33,823 nucleotides of DNA from JAAYHV01 sp035268985 (GCA_035268985.1 DATFJV010000077.1:1-33823), one strand, 5' to 3'; numbered from the stretch's first letter, positions 23,356 through 32,290 are shown. Numbers and translations: made by a program. The notes: a model not told the origin generated them from the sequence alone.

Positions 23356-25050
23356 CTACATGCTTTTAAATCTATTATATCTAATATTTTTGATTTCTTT
23401 CCCATCGTAATCGCCATATTTATATATAAAATTTTGAATTTTTCTTTCCATAATTCTAGTAACTACTTTAATTCTGTCTCTTTTAAAGTTTTTGGGTTCA
23501 GCGATTATGTCTTCAATAATTTTCAGCTCATATAAATCCTTTGAGGTCAACTTCATTTCCATAGAAGCTTCTTTTACCTTTGTAGCATCTTTCCATAAAA
23601 TACTTGCATATCCCTCTGGCGATAGTATTGAATAAATTGAATTCTCCAACATCCAAACTTCATTAGAAACAGCCATAGCTAATGCGCCTCCACTACCAGC
23701 TTCTCCTAACACTATAGATAATATTGGCACTTCTATATTAGACATTTCATAAAGATTTCTAGCTATTGCTTCACCTTGACCACCTTCCTCTGCCGTAATT
23801 CCACAAAAAGCACCAGGCGTATCAACTAAACAAATTATAGGTCTTTTAAATTTTTCGGCTTGTTTCATCAACCTTAGGCTCTTCCTATATCCGTGTGGTG
23901 AAGGCATACCAAAATTTCTTTTTATCTTATCTTCAGTGTCCACTCCCTTTGCTTGTGATATAACAGTTACGGGAACACCTTTAAAATCAGCTATTCCTCC
24001 AATTATCGCGCTATCATCTCCAAACAACCTATCACCGTGTAGTTCAATAAAATCAGGGAACAATTTTTGAATATAGTCTGAAGATACAGGCCTATTTATT
24101 TCTCTTGAAAGCTTAACTATATCATAAGCCGATTTTTCGGTTTTAGAAAAAAGTCTATCGAAATTCGTTTCACTTTTTCTTACATTAGTTTTGAATTTTT
24201 CCCCTTTATTATGTAATTTTAATATTCTTTCTATTTCAACTTTCATATCCTGTCTTTGAACTATCATATCTAAAAACCCATTTTCAAGTTGAAACTCTGA
24301 TCTTTGAAATCCCTTGGGCAATTTTTGTTTTATTGTGTTTTCAATAACCCTTTGACCAGCAAATCCAATTAGTGCCTCTGGCTCAGCTATTATTAAATCC
24401 CCTAAACTTGCAAAACTAGCGGTCACTCCTCCCATAGTTGGGTGAGTTAAAACACTTATGTAGAGCAAAGACTCATCACTGTACCTTTTAAGCGCTGCAG
24501 ATGTTTTAGCCATCTGCATCAATGATACAATTCCTTCTTGCATTCTTGCTCCACCTGAAGCCGCAAAAATAATCAAAGGCAATCTTTTTTGCGTTGCACT
24601 TTCCACTGTCTTTGTTATTTGCTCTCCAACATAATAGCCCATACTTGCCATCATAAATCTTGAATCCATTATAGCTATCGCAATATCGATTCCGCCAATT
24701 TTACCTTCCCCTGATATAACCGCTTCACTTATTTTAGTTTTTTCCTTTGTTTCAATAAGCTTATCCTCATATCCTATTATTCCCAGAGGATTCCTTCCCT
24801 CAATTTCAAAATTCCACTCTGTGAAGCTACCTTTATCCAAAATGGTCTTAACTCTATATTTTGCAGAAACTGGCCTATGATATCCACACTTAGGACACAC
24901 GTACATATTTGCAATTAGAGTATCCTTTGATAGAGTCCCTTTACACTTGTCACATTTTACAAATAATCCATTAGGAACTTCTGGCACTGTACTATTTTCT
25001 TCATTTATATTTCTTTTTTTTGTTTTTTTAAATAGTTCTTTTAAATCCAT
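23356..25050 (-). CDS. accDA: Acetyl-CoA carboxylase carboxyltransferase, fused beta and alpha subunits
   Basis: 564 aa, one continuous frame. Residues 1-285 are AccD (beta): zinc ribbon Cys33, Cys36, Cys52, Cys55, then the crotonase-like core with AASGGARMQEG (163-173) and HPTMGGVTASFA (203-214). A charged linker (286-306) leads to AccA (alpha) from about 307, with LFPDFIELHGDRLFGDD and, near 445-460, GEAGSGGALAMAVS. The usual N-terminal helices of AccA (some 50-60 residues) are missing and replaced by the linker. The enzyme moves carboxyl from carboxybiotin on AccB to acetyl-CoA, giving malonyl-CoA, the committed step of fatty-acid synthesis. In most bacteria the subunits are separate and form an alpha2-beta2 complex; fusion fixes their ratio. 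The start shares one base with the accC stop (TAATG). Confidence 0.95.
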   Translation of the reverse strand: MDLKELFKKTKKRNINEENSTVPEVPNGLFVKCDKCKGTLSKDTLIANMYVCPKCGYHRPVSAKYRVKTILDKGSFTEWNFEIEGRNPLGIIGYEDKLIETKEKTKISEAVISGEGKIGGIDIAIAIMDSRFMMASMGYYVGEQITKTVESATQKRLPLIIFAASGGARMQEGIVSLMQMAKTSAALKRYSDESLLYISVLTHPTMGGVTASFASLGDLIIAEPEALIGFAGQRVIENTIKQKLPKGFQRSEFQLENGFLDMIVQRQDMKVEIERILKLHNKGEKFKTNVRKSETNFDRLFSKTEKSAYDIVKLSREINRPVSSDYIQKLFPDFIELHGDRLFGDDSAIIGGIADFKGVPVTVISQAKGVDTEDKIKRNFGMPSPHGYRKSLRLMKQAEKFKRPIICLVDTPGAFCGITAEEGGQGEAIARNLYEMSNIEVPILSIVLGEAGSGGALAMAVSNEVWMLENSIYSILSPEGYASILWKDATKVKEASMEMKLTSKDLYELKIIEDIIAEPKNFKRDRIKVVTRIMERKIQNFIYKYGDYDGKEIKNIRYNRFKSM

Positions 25051-26390
25051 TATTCACCTATATCATTTATAAAATTGATATCGATATCACCTTCTATAAA
25101 TCTCTTATCATTAATAATTTTATGTTGAAACCCAATATTTGTTATCAAACCAGTCAATATAAACTCGCCTAATGCACTATCCATTTTTCTTATTGCTTCA
25201 TCCCTAGATTTTCCGTGTACTATGAGTTTTGCAACCATAGAATCATAATACGGCGATATTTCTGACCCCTGATAAATGGCAGAATCGATCCTTATCCCAT
25301 TTCCACCTGGCATATGTAATTCTTCTATTTTGCCAGGAGATGGTCGAAAATTATTATCAGGATTCTCTGCATTAATCCTACATTCTATGGCATGACCATT
25401 TATTAAAATTTCATCCTGGGTATATGATAATTTGCTTCCTTCTGCAATCTTTATTTGTTCTTTTACAATATCTATACCTGTTACCGCTTCTGTCACTGGA
25501 TGCTCCACTTGTATCCTTGTGTTCATTTCCATAAAATAAAAATTGTTATTTTTATCCAAAAGAAATTCTATGGTTCCAGCATTTTCATAATTACATGCCT
25601 CTGCTGCCCTTCTTGCAATATTTCCCATTTTATTTCTCAATTCTTCAGATATTGCTGCAGATGGTGCTTCTTCCAACAATTTCTGATGGTTTCTCTGTAT
25701 TGAACACTCTCTTTCTCCTAAATGCACAACATTACCGTATTTATCAGCTAATATTTGAAATTCTATATGTCTAGGATTTTCAATATATTTTTCTATATAC
25801 ATTCTTTCATCAGAAAAAGCTTGTTTTGCTTCCTTTTTTGCATTATCAAAAGAGCTTTTAAATTCACTTTGACTTCTGGCTATTCTCATCCCTTTTCCGC
25901 CTCCGCCAAGAGCTGCTTTAATAATAACCGGGAAACCAATTTCTTCTGCAATTAAAATGCCTTTATTTATATTTGTTATAGATTCTTTTGAACCACTAAT
26001 CACTGGTACACCAGCATTAATCATTGTAGCTTTTGCATTTGATTTATTGCCTAAATTTTCAATAACATTGTATGATGGTCCTATAAAATTAATATTGCAT
26101 TCTTCGCACAATTTTACAAAACCGCTGTTTTCCGATAAAAATCCGAAGCCTGGATGTATGGCATCTGCACTGCTTGTTATTGTTGCACTGATTATTCTCT
26201 CCATATTTAAATAGCTATCGGTGGCTGATGGAGGCCCAATACATATAGCTTCATCAGCAAGTTGAGTATGAAGTGCCTTTTCATCTGCAGTAGAATATAC
26301 TGCAACAGATTCAATACCAAGTTCCCTTAAGGCTCTAATTATTCTTACCGCTATTTCTCCTCTATTAGCTATTAATACTTTTTTAATCAT
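25050..26390 (-). CDS. accC: Acetyl-CoA carboxylase biotin carboxylase subunit
   Basis: 446 aa from the ATG at 26390 (MIKKVLIANRGEIAVRIIRA), the standard AccC start; upstream in-frame starts lie inside fabZ. It uses ATP and bicarbonate to carboxylate biotin on AccB. The ATP-grasp glycine loop reads LGGGGKGMRIA (about 161-171), the biotin/bicarbonate site includes EMNTRIQVEHPVTE, and RINAENP follows in the C-terminal domain. The order fabZ-accC-accDA matches the common clostridial fab cluster. It overlaps fabZ by eight bases (ATGATTAA) with no strong ribosome site, so it probably relies on reinitiation after fabZ. Confidence 0.96.
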   Translation of the reverse strand: MIKKVLIANRGEIAVRIIRALRELGIESVAVYSTADEKALHTQLADEAICIGPPSATDSYLNMERIISATITSSADAIHPGFGFLSENSGFVKLCEECNINFIGPSYNVIENLGNKSNAKATMINAGVPVISGSKESITNINKGILIAEEIGFPVIIKAALGGGGKGMRIARSQSEFKSSFDNAKKEAKQAFSDERMYIEKYIENPRHIEFQILADKYGNVVHLGERECSIQRNHQKLLEEAPSAAISEELRNKMGNIARRAAEACNYENAGTIEFLLDKNNNFYFMEMNTRIQVEHPVTEAVTGIDIVKEQIKIAEGSKLSYTQDEILINGHAIECRINAENPDNNFRPSPGKIEELHMPGGNGIRIDSAIYQGSEISPYYDSMVAKLIVHGKSRDEAIRKMDSALGEFILTGLITNIGFQHKIINDKRFIEGDIDINFINDIGE

Positions 26391-26817
26391 TTTCATTACC
26401 CAATATAAATTTAAGTTCACAATTACAGCATGTTTCACCATTAACACTAGCTATAGCTTCTCCAATACCAACAGGCCCTTTTTTTCTGATTATTTTTGTT
26501 TCTAATTTTAATACGTCTCCCGGGATAACTTTTCTTTTAAATTTGCATTTTTCAATTCCTGCAAAATATGCTTTCTTGCCTTTATTATCATCTAAAGACA
26601 AAGTTGCAACGGCACCTACTTGAGCCAAAGCTTCAACTATTAAGACCCCTGGCATTACAGGTTCTGAAGGAAAATGTCCTCTAAAATATTCTTCTTTAAA
26701 TGTCACCGCCTTGTAGCCTACTGCATATACACCAGGCTTATAATCGCTTATATAATCTACTAATAAAAAGGGATGTCTATGCGGTATTATATTTTCTATA
26801 TCTTTTATTCCAAGCAT
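26383..26817 (-). CDS. fabZ: 3-hydroxyacyl-ACP dehydratase
   Basis: 144 aa hot-dog fold enzyme. It removes water from 3-hydroxyacyl-ACP to give trans-2-enoyl-ACP. PHRHPFLLVD opens the protein (12-21), and the catalytic pair is His48 in RGHFP and Glu62 in VEALAQ, 14 residues apart as in all FabZ. Length is normal. It starts one base after the accB stop (TAATATG) and overlaps accC, within the tightly coupled end of the operon. No FabA-type isomerase or FabM is in the window, so how unsaturated fatty acids are made is not shown here. Confidence 0.97.
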   Translation of the reverse strand: MLGIKDIENIIPHRHPFLLVDYISDYKPGVYAVGYKAVTFKEEYFRGHFPSEPVMPGVLIVEALAQVGAVATLSLDDNKGKKAYFAGIEKCKFKRKVIPGDVLKLETKIIRKKGPVGIGEAIASVNGETCCNCELKFILGNEND

Positions 26818-26818
26818 A

Positions 26819-27229
26819 TTAACTCCTACTTATCTCAAATAATGGTTGCCCATATTCAACTGATTCACCATTCTTAACCATAACTTCAACAATAGTACCT
26901 GAATATTCGCTTTTCAATTCATTCATAAGTTTCATGGCTTCTAGTATTGCTACAATATCTCCTTTATTTACAACATCTCCCTCATTTACATAAGGCTTTC
27001 CACCTTCATCACCTGATGTGTAGAACGTTCCTACAATTGGTGACTTTATATATGTTTTTTCTTCTTTTTCGATATGGATTTCCTCATTTACTATATTATC
27101 TACAATCTTTTTGTCTTTATTCCCACTAAATTCCACAGAAATTCTAGAACCATCTTCTTCATATTCCAAGGAAGATGCTCCTAATTTTGAGACTTCTTTT
27201 ATCAATTCATAAATATTATCTACTTTCAT
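26819..27229 (-). CDS. accB: Acetyl-CoA carboxylase biotin carboxyl carrier protein
   Basis: 136 aa from the ATG at 27229; the GAGG six bases upstream decides against two in-frame ATGs further up that lie in fabF. The C-terminal biotinyl domain (about 60-136) has the EAMKLMNE motif with Lys100 as the biotin site. The acidic N-terminal part (1-40) helps assembly, and a charged linker (40-58) replaces the Pro/Ala-rich linker of enterobacteria. It carries carboxyl groups from AccC to the AccDA carboxyltransferase. A biotin ligase would be needed but is not in the window. Stop codons on both sides sit one base from the neighbouring starts (TAATATG). Confidence 0.96.
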   Translation of the reverse strand: MKVDNIYELIKEVSKLGASSLEYEEDGSRISVEFSGNKDKKIVDNIVNEEIHIEKEEKTYIKSPIVGTFYTSGDEGGKPYVNEGDVVNKGDIVAILEAMKLMNELKSEYSGTIVEVMVKNGESVEYGQPLFEISRS

Positions 27230-27230
27230 A

Positions 27231-28466
27231 TTAATCCTCATATTCACCTAACAATAAACTAGCATTATGACCACCAAAACCCAAAGAATTACTAATTGCA
27301 TATCTTACGATTTTATCGATTCCATCGTCCATTTGTACATCTATCTCACATTCTTCATCAATGCAATTTGTTCCCGCTGTTTTATGTATATATCCCTTTT
27401 CTATTGACTTGGCACAGACTATGCATTCAACTGCTCCAGCAGCTCCTAACATATGGCCTGTCATAGACTTTGTGGAATTTACTATTACATTATTATTAAT
27501 TCCAAACACTGTATTTATAGCTTTAGATTCACATTTATCATTTAATTTTGTTGAAGTTCCATGGGCATTAATATAGTCAATTTCACTAGGGGTAATTCCA
27601 CCTTCTTTTATCGCAATCTCCATGGCTTTAGCCGCACCTTCTCCTGTTTCGCAAGGTGATGTTATATGATATGCATCGGAAGTAGCACCGTACCCTAAAA
27701 CTTCTGCATAAATCTTTGCATTTCTTTTTAATGCATGTTCCAACTCTTCTAAAACAACTATCCCGGCACCTTCTCCAAGAACAAAGCCAGTTCTGTCTTT
27801 ATCAAATGGTATGGAAGCAGTAAGTCTATCTTCAGAAGTTGACAAAGCATTCATGCTTGAAAATCCAGCAATACCCAACGGATCTATAGTGCTTTCTGTT
27901 CCCCCTGCAACCATTATATCTGCATCATCATATTTAATCGCCTTATAGGAATCTCCTATACAATGTGTTCCAGTAGCACAAGCTGTTACTACATTTGTAC
28001 ATTTACCCTTTAACCCAAATTTTATAGAAACATTGCCTGCTGCCATGTTTGAAATCATCATCGGTATAAATAATGGTTTAACCCTTTTAGGTCCCTTATT
28101 AATTAAATTCAAATGTTCTGCACGCATCCTTTGCATAGAACCTACACCAGAACCCACTATACAACCTGCTCTATATGGGTCTTCTAGCTCCATATTAATA
28201 TTGGAATCTTTTAATGCTTCCATTGCAGCTACTACTGCGTATCTACAATAATCTTCCATCCTTTTAGATTCTTTAAATTCAAGATAATCTAAAGCATTGA
28301 AGTCCTTTAATTCTCCTGCCAATTTAACATCAAAATCATCGGTATCGAATTTGGTAATTCCGTCTATTCCCACCTTACCATCTTTTAAACTTTTCCAAAA
28401 CTCATCAACACTGTTACCTATGGGTGTTAATGTTCCTAAGCCTGTAATTACAACTCTTCTACTCAT
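27231..28466 (-). CDS. fabF: Beta-ketoacyl-ACP synthase II
   Basis: 411 aa, normal for KAS II. It condenses malonyl-ACP with acyl-ACP in each elongation round. The nucleophile is Cys163 in TACATGTHCIGDS; the two catalytic His residues lie in NAHGTSTKLND (about 300) and MTGHMLGAAG (about 338). GFGGHNASLLL ends the thiolase fold. The presence of the Cys-His-His set sets it apart from FabH (Cys-His-Asn). GAGGTG lies five bases before the ATG, and the gap from fabG is ten bases. The only KAS I/II-type enzyme seen here, so it probably carries all elongation. Confidence 0.97.
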   Translation of the reverse strand: MSRRVVITGLGTLTPIGNSVDEFWKSLKDGKVGIDGITKFDTDDFDVKLAGELKDFNALDYLEFKESKRMEDYCRYAVVAAMEALKDSNINMELEDPYRAGCIVGSGVGSMQRMRAEHLNLINKGPKRVKPLFIPMMISNMAAGNVSIKFGLKGKCTNVVTACATGTHCIGDSYKAIKYDDADIMVAGGTESTIDPLGIAGFSSMNALSTSEDRLTASIPFDKDRTGFVLGEGAGIVVLEELEHALKRNAKIYAEVLGYGATSDAYHITSPCETGEGAAKAMEIAIKEGGITPSEIDYINAHGTSTKLNDKCESKAINTVFGINNNVIVNSTKSMTGHMLGAAGAVECIVCAKSIEKGYIHKTAGTNCIDEECEIDVQMDDGIDKIVRYAISNSLGFGGHNASLLLGEYED

Positions 28467-28476
28467 TTTTCACCTC

Positions 28477-29217
28477 TTACATTACCAGTCCGCCATCAAT
28501 TTTTAACACTTGCCCTGTAATATAACTTGATTCTTCTCCCACTAAAAACAGCGCTGCATTTGCAACTTCTTCAGCCAAACCAAATCTACCTAAGGGTATT
28601 TGTTTAATTCCTTCTTTAACTATCTCCTCAGATAACAAATCTGTCATCTCGCTTTCTATAAATCCTGGAGCCAATGCATTTACACGAATGTTTCTTGTAC
28701 ACAGTTCTTTTGCACTTGATTTAGTGATTCCAATAACACCTGCTTTTGATGCCGCATAGTTTATTTGGCCAATATTGCCCATCATCCCTGATACCGATGA
28801 AACGTTTAATATGTTTCCATTTCTTTGTTTCATCATATACTTTGAAGCAAACTTAATACAATTATATGTTCCTTTAAGGTTGACTGCTATAACATCATCA
28901 AACTCTTCTTCAGTCATCCTAATAATCAAATTATCCTTTGTAATACCCGCATTATTGATTAATATATCTATTCTGCCATGTTCTTTTACTATATCCGCTA
29001 TCATTTCTTTGCATTCATATGAGTTTGCAACATTTGCTTTTTTTAGAAAGGCTATATTCCCCAAGTTTTTTATTTCTTCAATAGTTTCCTTGGCTTTTTC
29101 ATAACTCCCATTGTAATTTACTATTACAGTAGCCCCATTTTTTGATAATTTTAATGCTATAGCCCTGCCTATCCCCCTCGATGCACCCGTCACTAAAGCT
29201 ACTTTACCTTTAAGCAT
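28477..29217 (-). CDS. fabG: 3-oxoacyl-ACP reductase
   Basis: 246 aa short-chain dehydrogenase. It reduces 3-oxoacyl-ACP to 3-hydroxyacyl-ACP with NADPH. TGASRGIG (10-17) binds the cofactor, NNAG (about 88-91) follows, and the catalytic Ser141, Tyr154 and Lys158 are in place. The C-terminal FLVGEESSYITGQVLKIDGG matches FabG. The start overlaps the fabD stop by eight bases (ATGCTTAA), with AAGGAG upstream within fabD. Position between fabD and fabF fits the standard cluster. Confidence 0.97.
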   Translation of the reverse strand: MLKGKVALVTGASRGIGRAIALKLSKNGATVIVNYNGSYEKAKETIEEIKNLGNIAFLKKANVANSYECKEMIADIVKEHGRIDILINNAGITKDNLIIRMTEEEFDDVIAVNLKGTYNCIKFASKYMMKQRNGNILNVSSVSGMMGNIGQINYAASKAGVIGITKSSAKELCTRNIRVNALAPGFIESEMTDLLSEEIVKEGIKQIPLGRFGLAEEVANAALFLVGEESSYITGQVLKIDGGLVM

Positions 29218-30118
29218 ATAATTTACTCCTTAATTCTTCCAAATCTGCTAGCGTTTCAACGTTATATATATTCACATCATTGCTAATCTTTTTAATCATA
29301 TTAGTTAAAGTTTTTGAAGGACCAATTTCCACAAATGTGTCAACTCCTTGTGATAACATTCGTTTAATAGATTGAACCCACTTAACAGGGTTACTTACTT
29401 GAAGCATTAGCAATTCTTTTATATCATCCCTATTATCCACTAAATCGCCTGTTACATTGCTCACATAGGGAATTTTTAATTCATTAAATTTTACATGATT
29501 TAAACATAACCTCAATTCTTCTCCAGCTTTGTTTAATAAGGGCGAATGAAATGGTCCCGAAACATTAAGCTCTCTACACATTTTTGCACCTTGATTCTTT
29601 AAACTCAATATTGCATCATCCATTCTTGTTTTTTTACCAGTTATAATGATTTGCTTATCGGTATTAAAATTAGCAATCCAAATATCTTCAACACTTTCAA
29701 TTGCAACTTCTACTTTATCTTTGGTGAGTCCAAGAACTGCTGTCATTGTTCCTGTGCCGTAGGGAACGGCTTCTTCCATAAGCTCGCCTCTTAAAGCAGT
29801 CACTTTTAAAGCATCTTCAAACTCAATCCCTCCAGCCACGTATATAGCAGCATATTCACCAAGGCTTAAGCCTGCAGCTATATCCGGTTTTATACCTCTT
29901 TTTAATATTTCATCAGTAATTGCTATCTCAACTGCCAGCATTGAAGCTTGCGTGTATTTAGTTTGATTTAGTTTATTACTTCCTTCGATTATATTTTTTT
30001 TTACATCTATTCCAAGATAATCGCTAGCCACATCAAAGGACTGATTATCAAAGAAATCTTTTCCCATATCCTTTTTTTGTGCCCCTTGTCCTGGATATAC
30101 GAATGCAATCTTAGACAT
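29210..30118 (-). CDS. fabD: Malonyl-CoA:ACP transacylase
   Basis: 302 aa. It moves malonyl from CoA to ACP. PGQGAQ near the N-terminus (9-14), the nucleophile Ser85 in GLSLGEYAA, and His191 in SGPFHSPLL are the marks of the family. The nucleophile elbow reads GLSLG rather than the GHSLG of E. coli; GxSxG is kept, and from memory the Leu form is common in Clostridia, so activity should be normal. It overlaps fabK by eight bases (ATGTCTAA) and fabG by eight bases. Confidence 0.97.
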   Translation of the reverse strand: MSKIAFVYPGQGAQKKDMGKDFFDNQSFDVASDYLGIDVKKNIIEGSNKLNQTKYTQASMLAVEIAITDEILKRGIKPDIAAGLSLGEYAAIYVAGGIEFEDALKVTALRGELMEEAVPYGTGTMTAVLGLTKDKVEVAIESVEDIWIANFNTDKQIIITGKKTRMDDAILSLKNQGAKMCRELNVSGPFHSPLLNKAGEELRLCLNHVKFNELKIPYVSNVTGDLVDNRDDIKELLMLQVSNPVKWVQSIKRMLSQGVDTFVEIGPSKTLTNMIKKISNDVNIYNVETLADLEELRSKLYA

Positions 30119-31049
30119 ATTTTTGATTCTCCTTTATAATACCTTTTGTTTCATTTACTATTGTCTTGATAACATCACTAACACTTGGAATATCTTCAAT
30201 CAATCCAGCAATCTGTCCCGCCATTAAACTTCCAGTTTTGATGTCACCATCAATAACCGCTCTTCTTAAACCGCCTTCAGTTAATCTTTCAAGCTCCTCA
30301 AAACTTGTTCCTTCTTTTTCAAGCTTTGTATACTTTAGAGTTTGCGCATTTCTAATTGTTCTAACTGGATGACCTGTACTTCTTCCTGTTACTTTAGAAT
30401 CAATATCTTTTGCTTTTATTATTGCTGCTTTATAGTTATCATGAACATTGGCTTCTTTAGTAACTACAAATCTTGTACCCATTTGTATGGCTTCAGCACC
30501 TAGCATAAAAGCTGCTGCCATACCTCTACCATCATAAATTCCACCAGCTGCAACAATTGGTAAGTCAAAATTATTATGCATCTCTGGCACTAGGACCATA
30601 GTAGTTAAATCTCCTATGTGACCTCCTGCTTCAGTTCCTTCAACTATAAGGCCATCAATACCAACACGTACCATCCTTTTTGCCAAACCCAAAGAAGCAA
30701 CTACTGGTAAAACTTTAACTCCTGCATCTTTCCACATAGGTATAAATCTTTCTGGATTTCCCGCACCTGTTGTTACCATCGTGACTTTTTCATGGGCTAC
30801 AAGTTCTGCAATTTCCACCGCATATTCATTAAGTAACATTATATTAACTCCAAAGGGTTTGTCAGTTTTTTCTCTAACCTTATGAATTTGCTCTTTTACC
30901 CAAGAAGTAGGAGCAGCACCTGCTCCAATTATTCCTAGACCACCAGCTTCTGAAACCGCTGCCACTAAATTATGATCTGCTACCCAAGCCATTCCACCTT
31001 GCATAATTGGATATTCTATTCCTAAAAGTTCTGTTAATCTAGTTTTCAT
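30111..31049 (-). CDS. fabK: Enoyl-ACP reductase II (FMN-dependent)
   Basis: 312 aa TIM-barrel flavoprotein of the nitronate monooxygenase superfamily. It reduces trans-2-enoyl-ACP, the last step of each elongation cycle, and replaces FabI; enzymes of this type resist triclosan. Landmarks are YPIMQGGMAWVAD (14-26), GGLGIIGAGAAP (36-47), EGTEAGGHIG (136-145) and GGIYDGRGMAAAFMLGAEAIQMGTRF in pieces (about 168-193), which bind FMN and substrate. Context inside the fab operon decides FabK over a nitronate monooxygenase. It starts one base after the acpP stop (TAATATG). Confidence 0.96.
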   Translation of the reverse strand: MKTRLTELLGIEYPIMQGGMAWVADHNLVAAVSEAGGLGIIGAGAAPTSWVKEQIHKVREKTDKPFGVNIMLLNEYAVEIAELVAHEKVTMVTTGAGNPERFIPMWKDAGVKVLPVVASLGLAKRMVRVGIDGLIVEGTEAGGHIGDLTTMVLVPEMHNNFDLPIVAAGGIYDGRGMAAAFMLGAEAIQMGTRFVVTKEANVHDNYKAAIIKAKDIDSKVTGRSTGHPVRTIRNAQTLKYTKLEKEGTSFEELERLTEGGLRRAVIDGDIKTGSLMAGQIAGLIEDIPSVSDVIKTIVNETKGIIKENQKYV

Positions 31050-31050
31050 A

Positions 31051-31281
31051 TTAAGCTTCTTTCTTAGTTTTTATATAATTAATTGCATCTCCTACTGTTA
31101 GAATCTTTTCTAAATCTTCAGTAGGTATTTCTACTTCGAATTCATCTTCAAAAGCCATTACTAGCTCAACTAAATCTAACGAATCTGCTCCTAAATCATC
31201 TTTGAATCTAGCTTCAAGCGTTACTTGAGTTTCTTCAACACCTAAACCATCTACAATTAACTCTGTCATTTTCTCTTTCAT
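31051..31281 (-). CDS. acpP: Acyl carrier protein
   Basis: 76 aa, acidic, four-helix carrier. The phosphopantetheine is attached to Ser34 in GADSLDLVELVMAFEDEF, the classic DSL motif, and the C-terminal IPTEDLEKILTVGDAINYI matches ACP of fatty-acid synthesis. AAGGAG sits seven bases before the ATG, one of the strongest ribosome sites of the operon, as expected for the most abundant product. It lies between fabH and fabK, and an ACP synthase is not in the window. Confidence 0.98.
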   Translation of the reverse strand: MKEKMTELIVDGLGVEETQVTLEARFKDDLGADSLDLVELVMAFEDEFEVEIPTEDLEKILTVGDAINYIKTKKEA

Positions 31282-31299
31282 TTTAAATCTCCTTTATAA

Positions 31300-32259
31300 T
31301 TAAACATTAATATATGATGCCCCCCATGATAGTCCTCCGCCAAATCCAGCGATAACTATTTTTTGGCCATCATTAAATTTATCATCTTTATTCATTTCAT
31401 CAATCAATATGGGAATGCTGGCTGATGATGTGTTGCCATATTTTGATATATTGCTAGGGACTTTTTCATCATCTACATTGAGTTTCTTCTTAATATAATC
31501 TATTATTCTTTGATTAGCTTGATGCAATATTAAATAATCCAAATCTGATATGTTTGCATCCGCTTTTCTTAGGACTTCATTTATAACATTGGGAACTTCC
31601 TTTGTTGCAAACTTAAAAACTTCTTGCCCATCCATCCTGATATATGTAAGTTTGTTCTTTTCTCTTGTTTCCCAATCCTTTGGAGTTCTTGCTTCACACT
31701 CAAGAACATTTCCTCTACTTCCATCGTTGTGCATCAGTGAAACTATCTTACCTTCAGCTGCCGTTAGAACACAAGCTCCTGCTCCATCACCAAATATTAT
31801 GCAGTTTGATCTGTCTTTAAAATTTGTAATTGCTGATAAATTCTCAGCTCCTATAATTAAAGCATTTTTTACTGACCCAGTTCCTATATATGATTGAGCA
31901 ATTTGATAACCTAATAAAAATCCAGTACATGCACTATTAACATCCATGCACTGTGCATTAATTGCACCTATGCTTTTTTGAACATAAGAAGAAACATTAG
32001 GAACTAGCACATCTGGTGTTAACGTAGCAACAATTATCATGTCTATCTTTTCAGGCTTAATCTTTGCATTTTTTAAAGCTTCATTTGATGCCTTAATGGC
32101 CATCGATGTTGTGGTATCATCTTCTGTTATACATCTAGTTTTAATTCCCGTTCTTTCTCTAATCCATTTATCCGTGGTTTCCACCATTTCAGCTATATCA
32201 TTATTAGTTAAAACTCTACTTGGTAAATAGCTTCCTGTACCAATTAATTTTCCGACCAT
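31300..32259 (-). CDS. fabH: Beta-ketoacyl-ACP synthase III
   Basis: 319 aa from the ATG at 32259 (MVGKLIGTGSYLPSRVLTNN), preceded by GGAGAGAG; a longer frame from a TTG would run through the operator boxes. It starts each chain by condensing an acyl-CoA with malonyl-ACP. The triad is Cys111 (DVNSACTGF), His246 (LHQANQRI) and Asn276 (YGNTSSAS), and GFGGGLSWGA closes the fold. Whether it prefers acetyl or branched primers cannot be read from the sequence. It is the first gene of the fab/acc operon and lies directly behind the FabT-like boxes. Confidence 0.97.
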   Translation of the reverse strand: MVGKLIGTGSYLPSRVLTNNDIAEMVETTDKWIRERTGIKTRCITEDDTTTSMAIKASNEALKNAKIKPEKIDMIIVATLTPDVLVPNVSSYVQKSIGAINAQCMDVNSACTGFLLGYQIAQSYIGTGSVKNALIIGAENLSAITNFKDRSNCIIFGDGAGACVLTAAEGKIVSLMHNDGSRGNVLECEARTPKDWETREKNKLTYIRMDGQEVFKFATKEVPNVINEVLRKADANISDLDYLILHQANQRIIDYIKKKLNVDDEKVPSNISKYGNTSSASIPILIDEMNKDDKFNDGQKIVIAGFGGGLSWGASYINV

Positions 32260-32277
32260 AAGTCTCTCTCCGTTTAT

Positions 32278-32290
32278 TTTGACTATCAAA
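32278..32290. promoter_or_regulatory. FabT-like operator box 2
   Basis: TTTGACTATCAAA, arms TTTGA/TCAAA with a three-base centre. It matches the core of the streptococcal FabT site (TTTGATTATCAAA, from memory) at 12 of 13 positions. It lies in the early transcribed leader of fabH, about 19 bases before the start codon. Centre is 21 bp from box 1. Confidence 0.75.

Noticed and set aside
29840..29880. FabD elbow GLSLG instead of GHSLG as a lost active site
   Set aside because: GxSxG with the nucleophile Ser85 and the catalytic His191 are both present, and the Leu form is, from memory, frequent in Clostridia.
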